Below the pieces are notes generated by a model that was given only the letters and a program-made list of their open reading frames with translations, searched no databases and was not told where the DNA came from. DNA of 64,000 nucleotides, taken from Limnomonas spitsbergensis. Taxonomy: Eukaryota > Chlorophyta > Chlorophyceae > Chlamydomonadales. The position numbers were made by a program, and so were the translations under genes. The stretch spans positions 1,178,001 through 1,242,000 of the forward strand of contig JAYJMM010000079.1 of assembly GCA_037349105.1 (NCBI GenBank), in the 5' to 3' direction. Shown here piece after piece: positions 1 through 10,061 of the stretch; within the stretch, counting starts at the first letter, position 1, and every line of letters starts with the position of its first letter.

Positions 1-356
1 TTTAGGCTTTAGGGTTTAGGGTTAAGGGTCAATGCAGCGGCCCCCGCCCCCCAGGCGTCTTTCGTGTACGTCTGGTACTTAGCTATTATTAAACTGTTGG
101 CCCGGAATGCTCACCTTTCGGTATAATGTCGTAAAAATAATGATATAAAATATAATGACATATAATGACATAAAAATTTGCAGCCCGCGCAATACCCAGG
201 GCCTTCTCAGCCAATCAGCAAAGCACCTGCTAAGGCTTCAGATACCAGTAGGTTGCCCTTGGCACAGCAGTTTGGCGCAGGGGAGGCTGGAGGTGGGCCA
301 GAGGAGGAGTGGGCTATCCTTCAGGACGGAACTGGTATGGGCCGAGCCGTACACAC
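1..356. other. Left edge, no gene recognised; telomere-like heptamers
   Basis: The window opens with degenerate TTTAGGG heptamers (about 1-30), the plant/green-algal telomere type in an interstitial position. Positions 178-387 have an open plus-strand frame of 69 codons that resembles nothing I know. The 3' exons of the minus-strand glucosyltransferase should lie here or beyond the edge, but I could not find them. Confidence 0.4.
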
Positions 357-606
357 GCCTCCTGTTTCTGCGGATCGCCTAGTTTAGGGTTTAGGGTTTA
401 GGGCCTCCTGTTTCTGTGGATCGCCTACTTTAGGGTTTAGGGCCTCCTGTTTCTGCGGATCGCCTAGTTTAGGGTTTAGGGTTTAGGGCCTCCTGTTTCT
501 GCGGATCGCCTAGTTTAGGGTTTAGGGTTTATGGCCTCCTGTTTCTGCGGATCGCCTAGTTTAGGGTTTAGGGTTAGGGCCTCCTGTTTCTGCGGATCGC
601 CTAGTT
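357..606. repeat. Tandem repeat with embedded TTTAGGG heptamers
   Basis: Six head-to-tail copies of a unit of about 38-47 bp. Each begins GCCTCCTGTTTCTG, continues through CGGATCGCCTA and ends in one to three TTTAGGG heptamers. Unit length varies mainly in steps of the heptamer, so the telomere-like part expands and contracts independently of the rest. Confidence 0.9.
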
Positions 607-1131
607 CTATTTACTTATTATTGTTCATCTGATTGAGGGCACGCGTGGTTTTTTAAATATTCCTCAAGGGATTTCACAGGCAGTCAAGGATTAAGGCGTC
701 AGAGACTTGAGGTCATGTAAGGCGTCAAGCTGTCATGGACTGAAGGTCTAGAAAACGATCCAAGTTTGGGCGGAGTAGTGCGCAGACCCCTGGATTTGGG
801 GGCAGAAAAGTGGGAGTGCTCGATCTTAACCCTGAACCCCTGTAAGGGGCACAAAGGAGCTAGCTCATGACAGTTATCAAAACATTTCCTCCTACTGCTG
901 AGCATTCAGTTCCTTCTTACTTTCGCACTGAGCCCCAAACATGGTGTTTACAGGCAGGTACCCAATGCCCACCCCAATCCGCCAAAGGTAAAAAGAACGA
1001 CGGGTGTATATTATATTACATTCCCCAAACTATCCACATTCAAATCAGCATTCTCATTCAAATCCAAAACTTAATTTAATAAACTTAATTTAGTAAACGC
1101 AATAAACTTAATTTAATAAACGCAATACCCC

Positions 1132-1488
1132 ACACCTTGATGACCCTGAGTGAGTCCCTGCAAAGCCCTTCGGCACGGATAGGCCCCACTGTACAAAACA
1201 ATTCAAATTCCAAACATCCCCCTCCACACTGTTCAAAAGAAATTCAAATTCAAAATCCCCCCTCACCACGTCGATAAATCCTTATGGGGCATGCGCAGCC
1301 CCTTGGCGCGCAAAGGCCCTGTTCACAGGGTTCTAGTTCAAATTCAAATTCAAATCCAAATCCAACCCCCCCCCCCCCAAACCACCTTAATGACCCCGTG
1401 CGCGTCTATGCGCAGCCCATCTGCGCGTATGATGCCAGCCCAAACTGTTCAAATTTAAATTCAAAATCCGAATTTCCCCCCACCGCAC
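1132..1488 (-). repeat. Degenerate tandem copies of a glucosyltransferase exon edge
   Basis: Three degraded copies, starting near 1132, 1263 and 1382, repeat the last 45-50 nt of the exon ending at 1489 together with its donor region. They share the pattern CTTGATGA.CC.GTG followed by the segment complementary to the codons for MRAEGLRR. They are separated by AAATTCAAATTC-rich spacers, with a period of about 110-130 bp. Confidence 0.75.
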
Positions 1489-4171
1489 CTTGATGATCCC
1501 GTGTGAGTCCCTGCGCAGCCCCTCGGCGCGCATGAGCACGCAGCCGCCCCAAACGAACGCGGTGCGGGTGCACACAGAGAAGGGGATGAGGAGAGGCAGG
1601 TGGTACACGAGTGCGCAGTACGCGGGAAGGCCCGAGCCGCTCGGCGGCATGTCAAACGGGTAGCCTGCGAGCAGCAAGCAAGGGTTGAGGAGACAAGGTA
1701 TATACAATTCAAAATCTCAGGGTCCAGCCAGGGTCCAGGATATTAAGTACCGTAATACGGTTTGAATTGCCCTGTTGAAACCAGGGTCCAGGATAAAAGG
1801 CAGGAGGTACAAGGTACCTGAATACGATTTGTCTGTCAATTCAAGGTCTAGGGTACCAGGCAGGGTCCAGGGTCCTGGGTACCAGGGCACCAGGCAGGGT
1901 CCAGGGTCCGGTGTCCAGGGATACTAGGTACTGTATACAGCTTAACTGTTAAAACCAGGATCCACGGTACAAGGCAGGATCCAGGATACAAGGCAGGGGA
2001 TACAGGGTACTGTATACAGCTTCAATGTCAGGTTCCAGTCAGGTTCCAGTAAGGTTCCAGCCAGGTTTCAGTCAAGTTCCAGTCAGGTCCAGTCAGGGCC
2101 CAGGATACAAAGATGATGGTTTAGAATGTCAGGGTAAAACCAGGGTCCAGGATAAAAGCTGTACGGTTTTAAATGTCAGGTACTCAGGCTGAAGCCAAGG
2201 GAAAGACCACAAGGTGTGAGGTTTTAAATGTCAGGTTAAAACCCCGATCCAGGATACAAGGCATGCGGTTTGAAATGTCAAGTACTCCGTTTAAATCCAA
2301 GGTCCAGTATACAAGGTATCAGTTCGGATGACAGGTTCAGGCCAGGGTCCATGAAACAGGGTGCACGGTTTACATTGTCAGGTGCTAGTAGTGGGCTTAG
2401 GGTGCATTAATGATTTAAGGGAAGAATGAGGTATACCGGTAAGAGGGGGGGTTGATGTTTAAGTACTTCAGACATAACATATTGGTTCTGGAGCACACTA
2501 AATGAACAACTGCGCACTTCCCACACCCACATCCCGTACCTGTGGCCATGAACAGCGACTGATCGCGCTCCAACATGTCCACCAGCTCCCCAATACTGCC
2601 CGGGTGTAGCATAACATCATCGTCCAGAAAGAGGACGTAGCGGGACTGGGCGCTGCATGCGCCCACCCCCTGGCACATGCTGGAGGAGGGAGAAAGGGCA
2701 GGATGTGTGTGTTGGAGGGGAGGTTCACGGCTGCAAGCTGAGATAGGGGACGTGATCCACTTGGGTGGAGACCTGGGGCCCGGACGTACAAGCAAGAGGG
2801 CTTGTCATCTCGCCCATGCTGACCAGGCTGATGCCCTTTGGGGGCCACCATTGCTTCTCCAAGTAGCCTTACCTCCAACCGAGTCATTTCAACCCTGAAT
2901 TGCCCAGCAGCCACTGGCTAACATCAATTGCAGTTGACGGTGTAGGGCTAAGGGTTAAGGTATAAAGGTGCATTGTTCTCCTGCTTGTACCACCGGGAGG
3001 TGTTTGTCCTGATATAGGCGGATGTGCCATGTGGATCTGCAATGTGGATCTGCCATGCGGATCTGCCATGCGGACGTGTGATGAACATGCCCTGCCCTAG
3101 CTCAGGGATAACGTCCACACCCACATCGGGTATGAACGCACCCAATCAGAGAGAAAGAAAGAGAGCGACGCCATACAGGGGCGTGGACGTTCAGGAATAA
3201 ATAAATAAATAAAGGAAACAATACGCACTGAGGCGTGGATTAAGGAAGCCGTCCGTTCTGCCGCAGCATTAGGTGAGCTATAATAAAACCAATGCAGGTT
3301 GAAAGAAAGAAACAAAGCAGCTAGAAGCCGGAGCCACATCCGCGCCATTACCATGACACCCCTATCTTCTAAAGAGAAACCGACAGATAGCCAGAGCCCA
3401 GGGACATGGATCAGGTGAGTCTTATATTTGGCCCGAGCAGCACAGGCATAATTGTTCACAAAGCTCCCCATTCACCCTAAACCCTATAACACAAACCCTG
3501 CAGCCCATTTCGGCCCATGAAGCAAGGGCCTCGTTTGCCGCAAAGCCTCCCTACAACCCAAAGCACTATATTGCTCATCCTGCAACCCAAAACCCTGCAC
3601 CATATGTTGTTCACCCTGAAAGCCCCAAAACCCTAGACCCAGTCTTTCTCACTTGTAGATTTTTTGGCTGCACGAGGTGGACTGGCCAGCTGTTAGCACC
3701 CTCACAGCCAGGCCTGTGTCAGTTGAGTCTGCAGCCAGCACCTAAACCATGAAAGAAACATAGGGTTCAGGCCTTAGGGTTCAGGCCTTAGGGTTTAAAT
3801 GGCAAAGCTTCAGGGTTTGTGGGGAGGTTGTGACCAAAACCCTCATTGTGTCTTCGGTTGTCCTGTCTGTTGCCTCCTGGCCTATGGTTCTGCTTTGTAC
3901 TGCCTTGTATTTCCGTGTGCTGCTTTGTACTGCTGTGAACTGGTTATGCTGTGTGCTTGTTCACGTGTTCTCATGTTTTCTCTGTGTATCCTCCCCCCTC
4001 TCCCCCCAATGCCCCCCCCCCCCCCTCCTTCGCCCCCTCCCTCCCTTGCCCTCCGCCCCTCCCCATTCCCTCCTCCCCCCCCCACCCCTTCCCCTCCTTG
4101 GCACCACACCTGCAGGCGTTCACAAGCCGGGTCGTCTTCCGACTCAACAACACAAATGAACTCAAGGGCCT
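1489..4171 (-). CDS. Ceramide glucosyltransferase-like GT21 protein, partial gene (4 internal exons)
   Basis: Four minus-strand exons were joined: 4171-4110, 3741-3653, 2679-2540 and 1664-1489. All junctions are GT-AG and the phases agree. In order they encode a segment with VVESEDDP, one with TAGQSTSCSQKIY, one with the motif VLFLDDDV, and one with AFVWGGCVLM. These are hallmarks of family GT21, which transfers glucose from UDP-glucose to ceramide at Golgi/ER membranes; DDD is the metal/UDP-sugar motif. The family's N-terminal membrane anchor and VSV.MP..G segment, and its C-terminal third acidic motif and QxxRW-like site, were not found, so the model is open at both ends. The last exon's edge is echoed by degenerate copies in the following intron. 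The family call is confident; substrate specificity is inferred. Confidence 0.85.
1690..2500. repeat. Intron filled by degenerate GGTCCAGG-type repeats
   Basis: Between two glucosyltransferase exons the sequence is a loose array of short units such as CAGGGTCCAGGATACAAGG and CAGGTTCCAGT, spaced 15-70 bp apart. No coding signal was seen. Confidence 0.6.
2680..3652. other. Glucosyltransferase intron with an interspersed repeat segment
   Basis: No exon was recognised. A stretch at about 3205-3360 resembles sequence elsewhere in the window. Its ACTGAGGCGTGGATTAAGGA part matches 35155-35180, and its GAAGCC.GAGCCACATC part matches 23098-23130. It therefore looks like a fragment of a dispersed element. 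Confidence 0.45.
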
Positions 4172-4467
4172 CTGCGCATGCAGATGGTTCAGGAATCAGG
4201 GTTAAGGTTTAAATCAGGGTTGAAATTAGGGAACCGGATTAGGGTTGGGGTTAGGGCTCGGGATTACATGAAGGGTTTGGATTTGGTTTAAACTGAACCC
4301 TGACCCTTCGGATGCAGACTTTTGACTTCCTCCCTTGCTATTATAAACACCTGAGCTTTTCATGTGCCCTCTCAACCTTCCTTTGCCACGCTTCCGCCCC
4401 TCATAATGCCTCCGGGCAGCGCGCAGACAGCGAGTGATACTTGTCTTCATGTGCCCAAAGTAGAATA

Positions 4468-4655
4468 TACAACCGTGCATCAATCGCTACCTTACATCAA
4501 CCGTACATCAATCACATGCATGGTTTCCACCTTTCGGGTAACCTGCGCCCTAAGTAGAGAATATACAACCGTGCATCAATCGCTACCGTACATCAACCGT
4601 ACATCAACCGTGCATCAGTCAAATGCGTAGATTCACCTTTTGGGTAACCTGTGCC
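4468..4655. repeat. Direct duplication of about 90 bp
   Basis: Two copies begin with AGAATATACAACCGTGCATC at about 4461 and 4557. Each is followed by ACATCAACCGTACATCAA and later by TTTCGGGTAACCTG or TTTTGGGTAACCTG. No coding role is visible. Confidence 0.8.
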
Positions 4656-4737
4656 TAGCTGAGACGACCAGTTGACCATGCTGTGCTGTCGACATCCCTT
4701 AATAGGCATTACCACAGAGACCTATAAGGATGAATGG

Positions 4738-4852
4738 GGACAGGGTGGCAGAGGGTGGCAGAGGGTGGCAGAGGAATGGGGGGAGGTGGCAGAGGAATGG
4801 GGCGAGGGTGGCAGAGGAATGGGGGGAGGGTGGCAGAGGAATGGGTGGGGGG
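4738..4852. repeat. Short G-rich minisatellite
   Basis: About six copies of a 19-21 bp unit, GGTGGCAGAGGAATGGGG, with small length variants. Confidence 0.85.
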
Positions 4853-5094
4853 GGTATTCTGCAAGATCAGTATTTCACTGATCACGATATCCATTACCGG
4901 TGCAATTGTAGGGTTCAGGGTTCAGAGTTTGAGGGTTTAGGGCTTAGGGTTAAGGGTTCAGAGTGCGAGGGGTGAGCATGAGCAGATGGTGAGCGCAAAG
5001 AGGCACCTAGCACGTATGGGGCATGTTCATACTATTCAGTTTGAAATGAGCTTGGGGCTGGGAGCTGAGAGTGAAGAAGACGCGTGTGGAGGAA

Positions 5095-6940
5095 TATGAG
5101 GAGGGTGGGTGGGAGGCAGGGAGGAGGGTGGGTGGGAGGCAGGGAGGAGGGCGGGTGGGAGGCAAGGAGGAGGGTGGGTGGGAGGCAAGGAGGAGGGTGG
5201 GTGGGAGGCAGGGAGGAGGGTGGGTGGAAGGCAGGGAGGAGGGCGGGTGGGAGGCAGGGAGGAGGGCGGGTGGGAGGCAGGGAGGAGGGCGGGTGGGAGG
5301 CAGGGAGGAGGGCGGGTGGGAGGCAGGGAGGAGGGCGGGTGGGAGGCAGGGAGGAGGGTGGGTGGGAGGCAGGGAGGAGGGCGGGTGGGAGGCAAGGAGG
5401 AGGGCGGGTGGGAGGCAGGGAGGAGGGTGGGTAGGAGTCAGGGAGAAGGGCGGGTGGGAGTCAGGGAGGAGGGTGGGTGGAAGGCAGGGAGGAGCGCGGG
5501 TGGGAGGCAAGGAGGAGCGCGGGTGGGAGGCAAGAATGAGGGTGGGTGGGAGGCAGGGAGGAGGGCGGGTGGGAGGCAGGGAGGAGGGCGGGTGGGAGGC
5601 AGGCAGGAGGGCGGGTGGGAGGCAGGGAGGAGTGTGGGTGGGAGGCAGGGAGGAGGGTGGGAGGGAGGCAAGGAGGAGCGTGGGTGGGAGGCAGGGAGGA
5701 GGGTGGGTGGGAGGCAGGGAGGAGGGCGGGTGGGAGGCAGGGAGGAGGGTGGGTGGGAGGCAGGGAGGAGGGTGGGTGGGAGGCAGGGAGGAGGGCGGGT
5801 GGAAGGCAGGGAGGAGGGTGGGTGGGAGGCAGGGAGGAGGGCGGGTGGGAGGCAGGGAGGAGGGTGGGTGGGAGGCAAGGAGGAGGGTGGGTGGGAGGCA
5901 GGGAGGAGGGTGGGTGGGAGGCAGGGAGGAGGGTGGGTGGGAGGCAGGGAGGAGGGTGGGTGGGAGGCAGGGAGGAGGGCGGGTGGGAGGCAGGGAGGAG
6001 GGCGGGTGGGAGGCAGGGAGGAGGGCGGGTGGGAGGCAAGGAGGAGGGTGGGTGGGAGGCAGGGAGGAGGGCGGGTGGGAGGCAGGGAGGAGGGCGGGTG
6101 GGAGGCAGGGAGGAGGGTGGGTGGGAGGCAGGGAGGAGGGTGGGTGGGAGGCAAGGAGGAGGGTGGGTGGGAGGCAGGGAGGAGGGTGGGTGGGAGGCAG
6201 GGAGGAGGGTGGGTAGGAGTCAGGGAGGAGGGTGGGTGGAAGGCAAGGAGGAGGGTGGGAGGGAGGCAAGGAGGAGCGTGGGTGGGAGGCAGGGAGGAGT
6301 GTGGGTGGGAGGCAAGGAGGAGTGCGGGTGGGAGGCAGGGAGGAGCGCGGGTGGGAGGCAGGGAGGAGGGTGGGTGGGAGGCAAGGAGGAGGGTGGGAGG
6401 GAGGCAAGGAGGAGGGTGGGTGGGAGGCAGGGAGGAGTGTGGGTGGGAGGCAAGGAGGAGGGCGGGTGGGAGGCAGGGAGGAGGGCGGGTGGGAGGCAGG
6501 GAGGAGGGCGGGTGGGAGGCAAGGAGGAGGGTGGGTGGGAGGCAAGGAGGAGGGCGGGTGGGAGGCAGGGAGGAGGGTGGGTAGGAGTCAGGGAGGAGGG
6601 TGGGTGGGAGGCAAGGAGGAGGGTGGGAGGGAGGCAAGGAGGAGCGTGGGTGGGAGGCAGGGAGGAGTGTGGGTGGGAGGCAAGGAGGAGTGCGGGTGGG
6701 AGGCAGGGAGGAGCGCGGGTGGGAGGCAGGGAGGAGGGTGGGTGGGAGGCAAGGAGGAGGGTGGGAGGGAGGCAAGGAGGAGCGTGGGTGGGAGGCAGGG
6801 AGGAGTGTGGGTGGGAGGCAAGGAGGAGTGCGGGTGGGAGGCAGGGAGGAGCGCGGGTGGGAGGCAGGGAGGAGGGTGGGTGGGAGGCAGGGAGGAGGGT
6901 GGGTGGGAGGAGAGTGGGTGGGAGACTAGGAGGAGGGCGG
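5095..6940. repeat. 23-bp G-rich minisatellite, about 80 copies
   Basis: The consensus unit TGGGTGGGAGGCAGGGAGGAGGG (positions 5105-5127) is 23 bp, with substitutions such as C for the first T, CAAGG for CAGGG and GGAGCG for GGAGGG. Because 23 is not a multiple of 3 and the unit contains no stop in any frame, very long open frames run through it on both strands. Those are artefacts of the repeat and not genes. The G-run density predicts G-quadruplex formation on the plus strand. Nearby codons give no sign of a real host gene. Confidence 0.97.
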
Positions 6941-7250
6941 GTGGGGGGAGCGCAGGGGCAAGGGCACTGGGAGGCACGTCTCACCTGGGGTCTCAAAGGC
7001 CCTGAGGTGCCCCACTCGTCATTGCAACCAGAACCAGTTATACGAGCCCTCCGTAGCGCCTGCGTGCGGGGCAGGAAGGAGTCTTTCCGCCTGCACACTG
7101 TTCGTCAAGCCTGGGTTGGTCAAATGCCCTTGGTGAGGATTGATGGATTGCCCTGCCCTGCCCCAGGATTGATGTACTGCCCCTACCCAGGACTGATGTA
7201 CAGCCCTTCGCCCAGGTTGATGTACTGTCTTTTACTAGGGTGGTGTACTG
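6941..7250. other. Spacer between arrays, no supported gene
   Basis: A minus-strand segment at about 6998-7073 is bounded by a plausible acceptor and donor and is open in one frame, but the peptide matches nothing I recognise. After 7140 short GATGTACTGCCC-like repeats appear. I see no supportable gene. Confidence 0.4.
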
Positions 7251-8232
7251 TACTGCCCCTACACTGAATGAAACATTCCCCTACACTGAATGAAATATTC
7301 CCCTACACTGAATGAAATATTCCCCTACGCTGAATGAAACATTCCCCTACACTGAATGAAACATTCCCCTACACTGAATGAAATATTCCCCTACACTGAA
7401 TGAAACATTCCCCTACACTGAATGAAACATTCCCCTACACTGAATGAAATATTCCCCTACACTGAATGAAACATTCCCCTACACTGAATGAAATATTCCC
7501 CTACACTGAATGAAATATTCCCCTACACTGAATGAAATATTCCCCTACACTGAATGAAATATTCCCCTACACTGAATGAAATATTCCCCTACGCTGAATG
7601 AAATATTCCCCTACACTGAATGAAACATTCCCCTACACTGAATGAAATATTCCCCTACACTGAATGAAATATTCCCCTACACTGAATGAAACATTCCCCT
7701 ACACTGAATGAAATATTCCCCTACACTGAATGAAACATTCCCCTACACTGAATGAAATATTCCCCTACACTGAATGAAACATTCCCCTACACTGAATGAA
7801 ACATTCCCCTACACTGAATGAAACATTCCCCTACACTGAATGAAACATTCCCCTACACTGAATGAAATATTCCCCTACACTGAATGAAATATTCCCCTAC
7901 ACTGAATGAAATATTCCCCTACACTGAATGAAACATTCCCCTACACTGAATGAAATATTCCCCTACACTGAATGAAATATTCCCCTACGCTGAATGAAAT
8001 ATTCCCCTACACTGAATGAAATATTCCCCTACACTGAATGAAATATTCCCCTACACTGAATGAAATATTCCCCTACGCTGAATGAAATATTCCCCTACAC
8101 TGAATGAAATATTCCCCTACACTGAATGAAATATTCCCCTACACTGAATGAAACATTCCCCTACACAAAATGAAATATTTAAGCATTCCCCTTCCCTTTC
8201 CCCTTCCCCTACACCAAATGAAATATTTAAGC
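7251..8232. repeat. 22-bp minisatellite, about 41 copies plus variants
   Basis: The unit ATTCCCCTACACTGAATGAA plus A and C or T is 22 bp. Two sites are polymorphic between copies: C or T just before ATTCCCC, and A or G in TACACTG/TACGCTG. The last copies (8155-8232) are divergent and carry ACAAAATG or ACCAAATG. Confidence 0.97.
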
Positions 8233-8334
8233 ATTCTTGTCAAATGAATTGTTTTTGAAAAGCCTCTGCAACATCTTGTTGAGGCCGTGGTACAAGCACT
8301 GCCTATCCCTAGGGTTGATTTGTAGCCTCTCCCG

Positions 8335-8407
8335 AAATCGACATCATATGTTTTTAGATTTTCAATCCGAAACCCGAAAAGTGCAAACATAAGTCATAAC
8401 CGCTATA
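8335..8407. mobile_element. Truncated MITE-like element, family B (one terminal arm)
   Basis: The sequence from TTTTTAGATTTTCAATCCG to CATAAGTCATAACCGCT matches the right arm of the complete family-B element at 24484-24715. No left arm is present here. It ends four bases before the family-C element at 8411. Confidence 0.8.
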
Positions 8408-8410
8408 ATG

Positions 8411-8609
8411 TACCGTAGATTTGATTTGCCTTCCCTCCGGCATCAAGATGTTTTATTTTATAAGGCTGCCCGCAGGGCAAACTGTCGACAAAAAAAAACT
8501 CTTAATTTTGACTGGAAACTGGCATCCACAATCGATGATTAGTCAACCCAAGGATCCCTTAACCCTAAACAACGTTGTTTATGAGGGAAGGCAAAGCAAA
8601 TCTACGGTA
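8411..8609. mobile_element. MITE-like element, family C, with 27-bp terminal inverted repeats
   Basis: The left end 8411-8437 starts TACCGTAGATTTG and is the inverted repeat of 8583-8609, with 26 of 27 positions matching. The element is 199 bp, has no coding capacity and has TA at both outer ends, which would fit a Tc1/mariner-like TA target. A homologous copy lies at 35494-35695. Confidence 0.9.
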
Positions 8610-8614
8610 GTGCC

Positions 8615-9171
8615 CCTCACAGGGTAAATGTACTGCCCTTCTCAGTGTAAATACTGTACTGCCCTTCTCAGTGTAAATACTGTACTGCCCTTCTCAGTGT
8701 ACATACTGTAATGCCCTTCTCAGTTTAAATACTGTACTGCCCTTCTCAGCGTAAATACTGTACTGCCCTTCTCAGTGTAAATACTGTACTGCCCTTCTCA
8801 GTGTAAATACTGTACTGCCCTCAGTGTAAATACGGTACTGCCCTTCCCAGTGAAAAAAATTGTACTGCCCTTCTCAGTGTAAATAATGTACTGCCCTTCT
8901 CAGTGTAAATACTGTACTGCCCTTCCCAGTGAAAAAAATTGGACTGCCCTTCTCAGTGTAAATAATGTACTGCCCTTCTCAGTGTATATATTGTACTGCC
9001 CTTCCCAGTGAAAAAAATTGTACTGCCCTTCTCAGCGTAAATAATGTACTGCCCTTCTCAGTGTAAATACTGTACTGCCCTTCCCAGTGAAAAAAATTGT
9101 ACAGCCCTTCTCAGTGTAAATAATGTACTGCCCTTCTCAGTGTACATACTGTACTGCCCTTCTCAGTGTAT
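8615..9171. repeat. 26-bp minisatellite, about 20 copies
   Basis: The unit GTACTGCCCTTCTCAGTGTA plus AATACT is 26 bp. A subfamily with CCCAGTGAAAAAAATT alternates with the main type about every third or fourth copy, hinting at a higher-order pattern. Confidence 0.95.
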
Positions 9172-10061
9172 ACACCCCCCCCCCCCCCCTCATCCCACCT
9201 GCTGCCTCTTGCATTCGCGGCGCCGACAAAGCCCTGAGCAGAGCCACCCAGCAGCCAGCACTGAAAACACGAAGGCGCCTTGAAGCTGGGAGGGGCGAGA
9301 GGCACAGGGGGGGGGGCTATTTCAGGGTGTTTCTGCTACAATTCAGCTACCGCGCGGCCTATGGCAGGCAGGGCTTGGTGTAGCAAGCCCTGTTGCTTGG
9401 TCTTGCGGCTGTAGGCCGCTAAACTTGTATTCCACACAGGTCCAGAGGTGACCGCACAGCAGCCCCCAAAGGTGGTCTAGGGCACACAACAAATAACACT
9501 GGCAGGTATAGCCTTGCGTAATAACATGCTTGACGCATCAGAGCCCCCAAAACCAGATCTTCAGCTGAGGAGGAAGATAATGGTCAAGTGGGGGGCATGA
9601 ATTACCGGCACTAAGGCTTTGGGTTATGGGCTTTGTGGTGATCCCATGCGCCATGTCACGTCAAGTCACGCCAAGTCACGTCAAGTCAAGTCAAGCCATG
9701 TCACGCCATGTCACGCCATGCGCCCATGCCATGAGATCAATTTAGGGAACGGATAAGACACCAAGCTGCATTCGATATGATCCCATTCGGCTCAGCATGC
9801 ATACCTGCAGGAATACGTAAATGGCTCCCCAGGTCCACGCGCTTCCCATGTCCTCAAGAGAAGATATGGAAAAGAAGGGAAATGAGCACAGAAATGCCCG
9901 GCATTTATCTATCCCGGGGACGATCGCTGCCTTTGATCCGTTCGACGTTTGATTTTTCGTCTCTGCCCCATACCCTAGGTGTGAACCATGGATAAGGGAG
10001 GGTCATCTTGATTAGCCGATGCGCACCTCGAGGCATACGCTTCGACAGGAATATATCAGCC
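9172..10061. other. Upstream region of the bL35 gene with a family-A repeat fragment
   Basis: A poly-C tract (9174-9189) is followed by unassigned sequence. A family-A interspersed fragment spans about 9335-9485, with GCAGGGCTTGG.GTAGCAAGCC as its signature. Short GTCACGCCATG repeats occupy 9655-9725. No promoter motif for the downstream gene can be named with confidence. Confidence 0.45.

Noticed and set aside
3097..3471. Minus-strand frame of 124 codons upstream of the glucosyltransferase DDD exon
   Set aside because: The true neighbouring exon is 3741-3653, which closes the phase; this frame lies in the intron and overlaps a dispersed repeat.
6998..7073. Minus-strand segment bounded by acceptor- and donor-like sites
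   Set aside because: One frame is open but the peptide matches nothing; the glucosyltransferase-like frame has an immediate stop.
5007..7267. Long open frames (up to 573 codons) rich in GGREEGGWEAG or SHPPSSLPP
   Set aside because: They are translations of the stop-free 23-bp minisatellite in several frames on both strands; no unique protein sequence flanks them.
9195..9290. Possible N-terminal exon of the glucosyltransferase on the minus strand (peptide with GCWVALLRALSAPRMQEA)
   Set aside because: Splice-like borders exist and the peptide loosely resembles the membrane anchor, but the match is too weak and the distance (about 5 kb, across two satellites) makes it unsafe.
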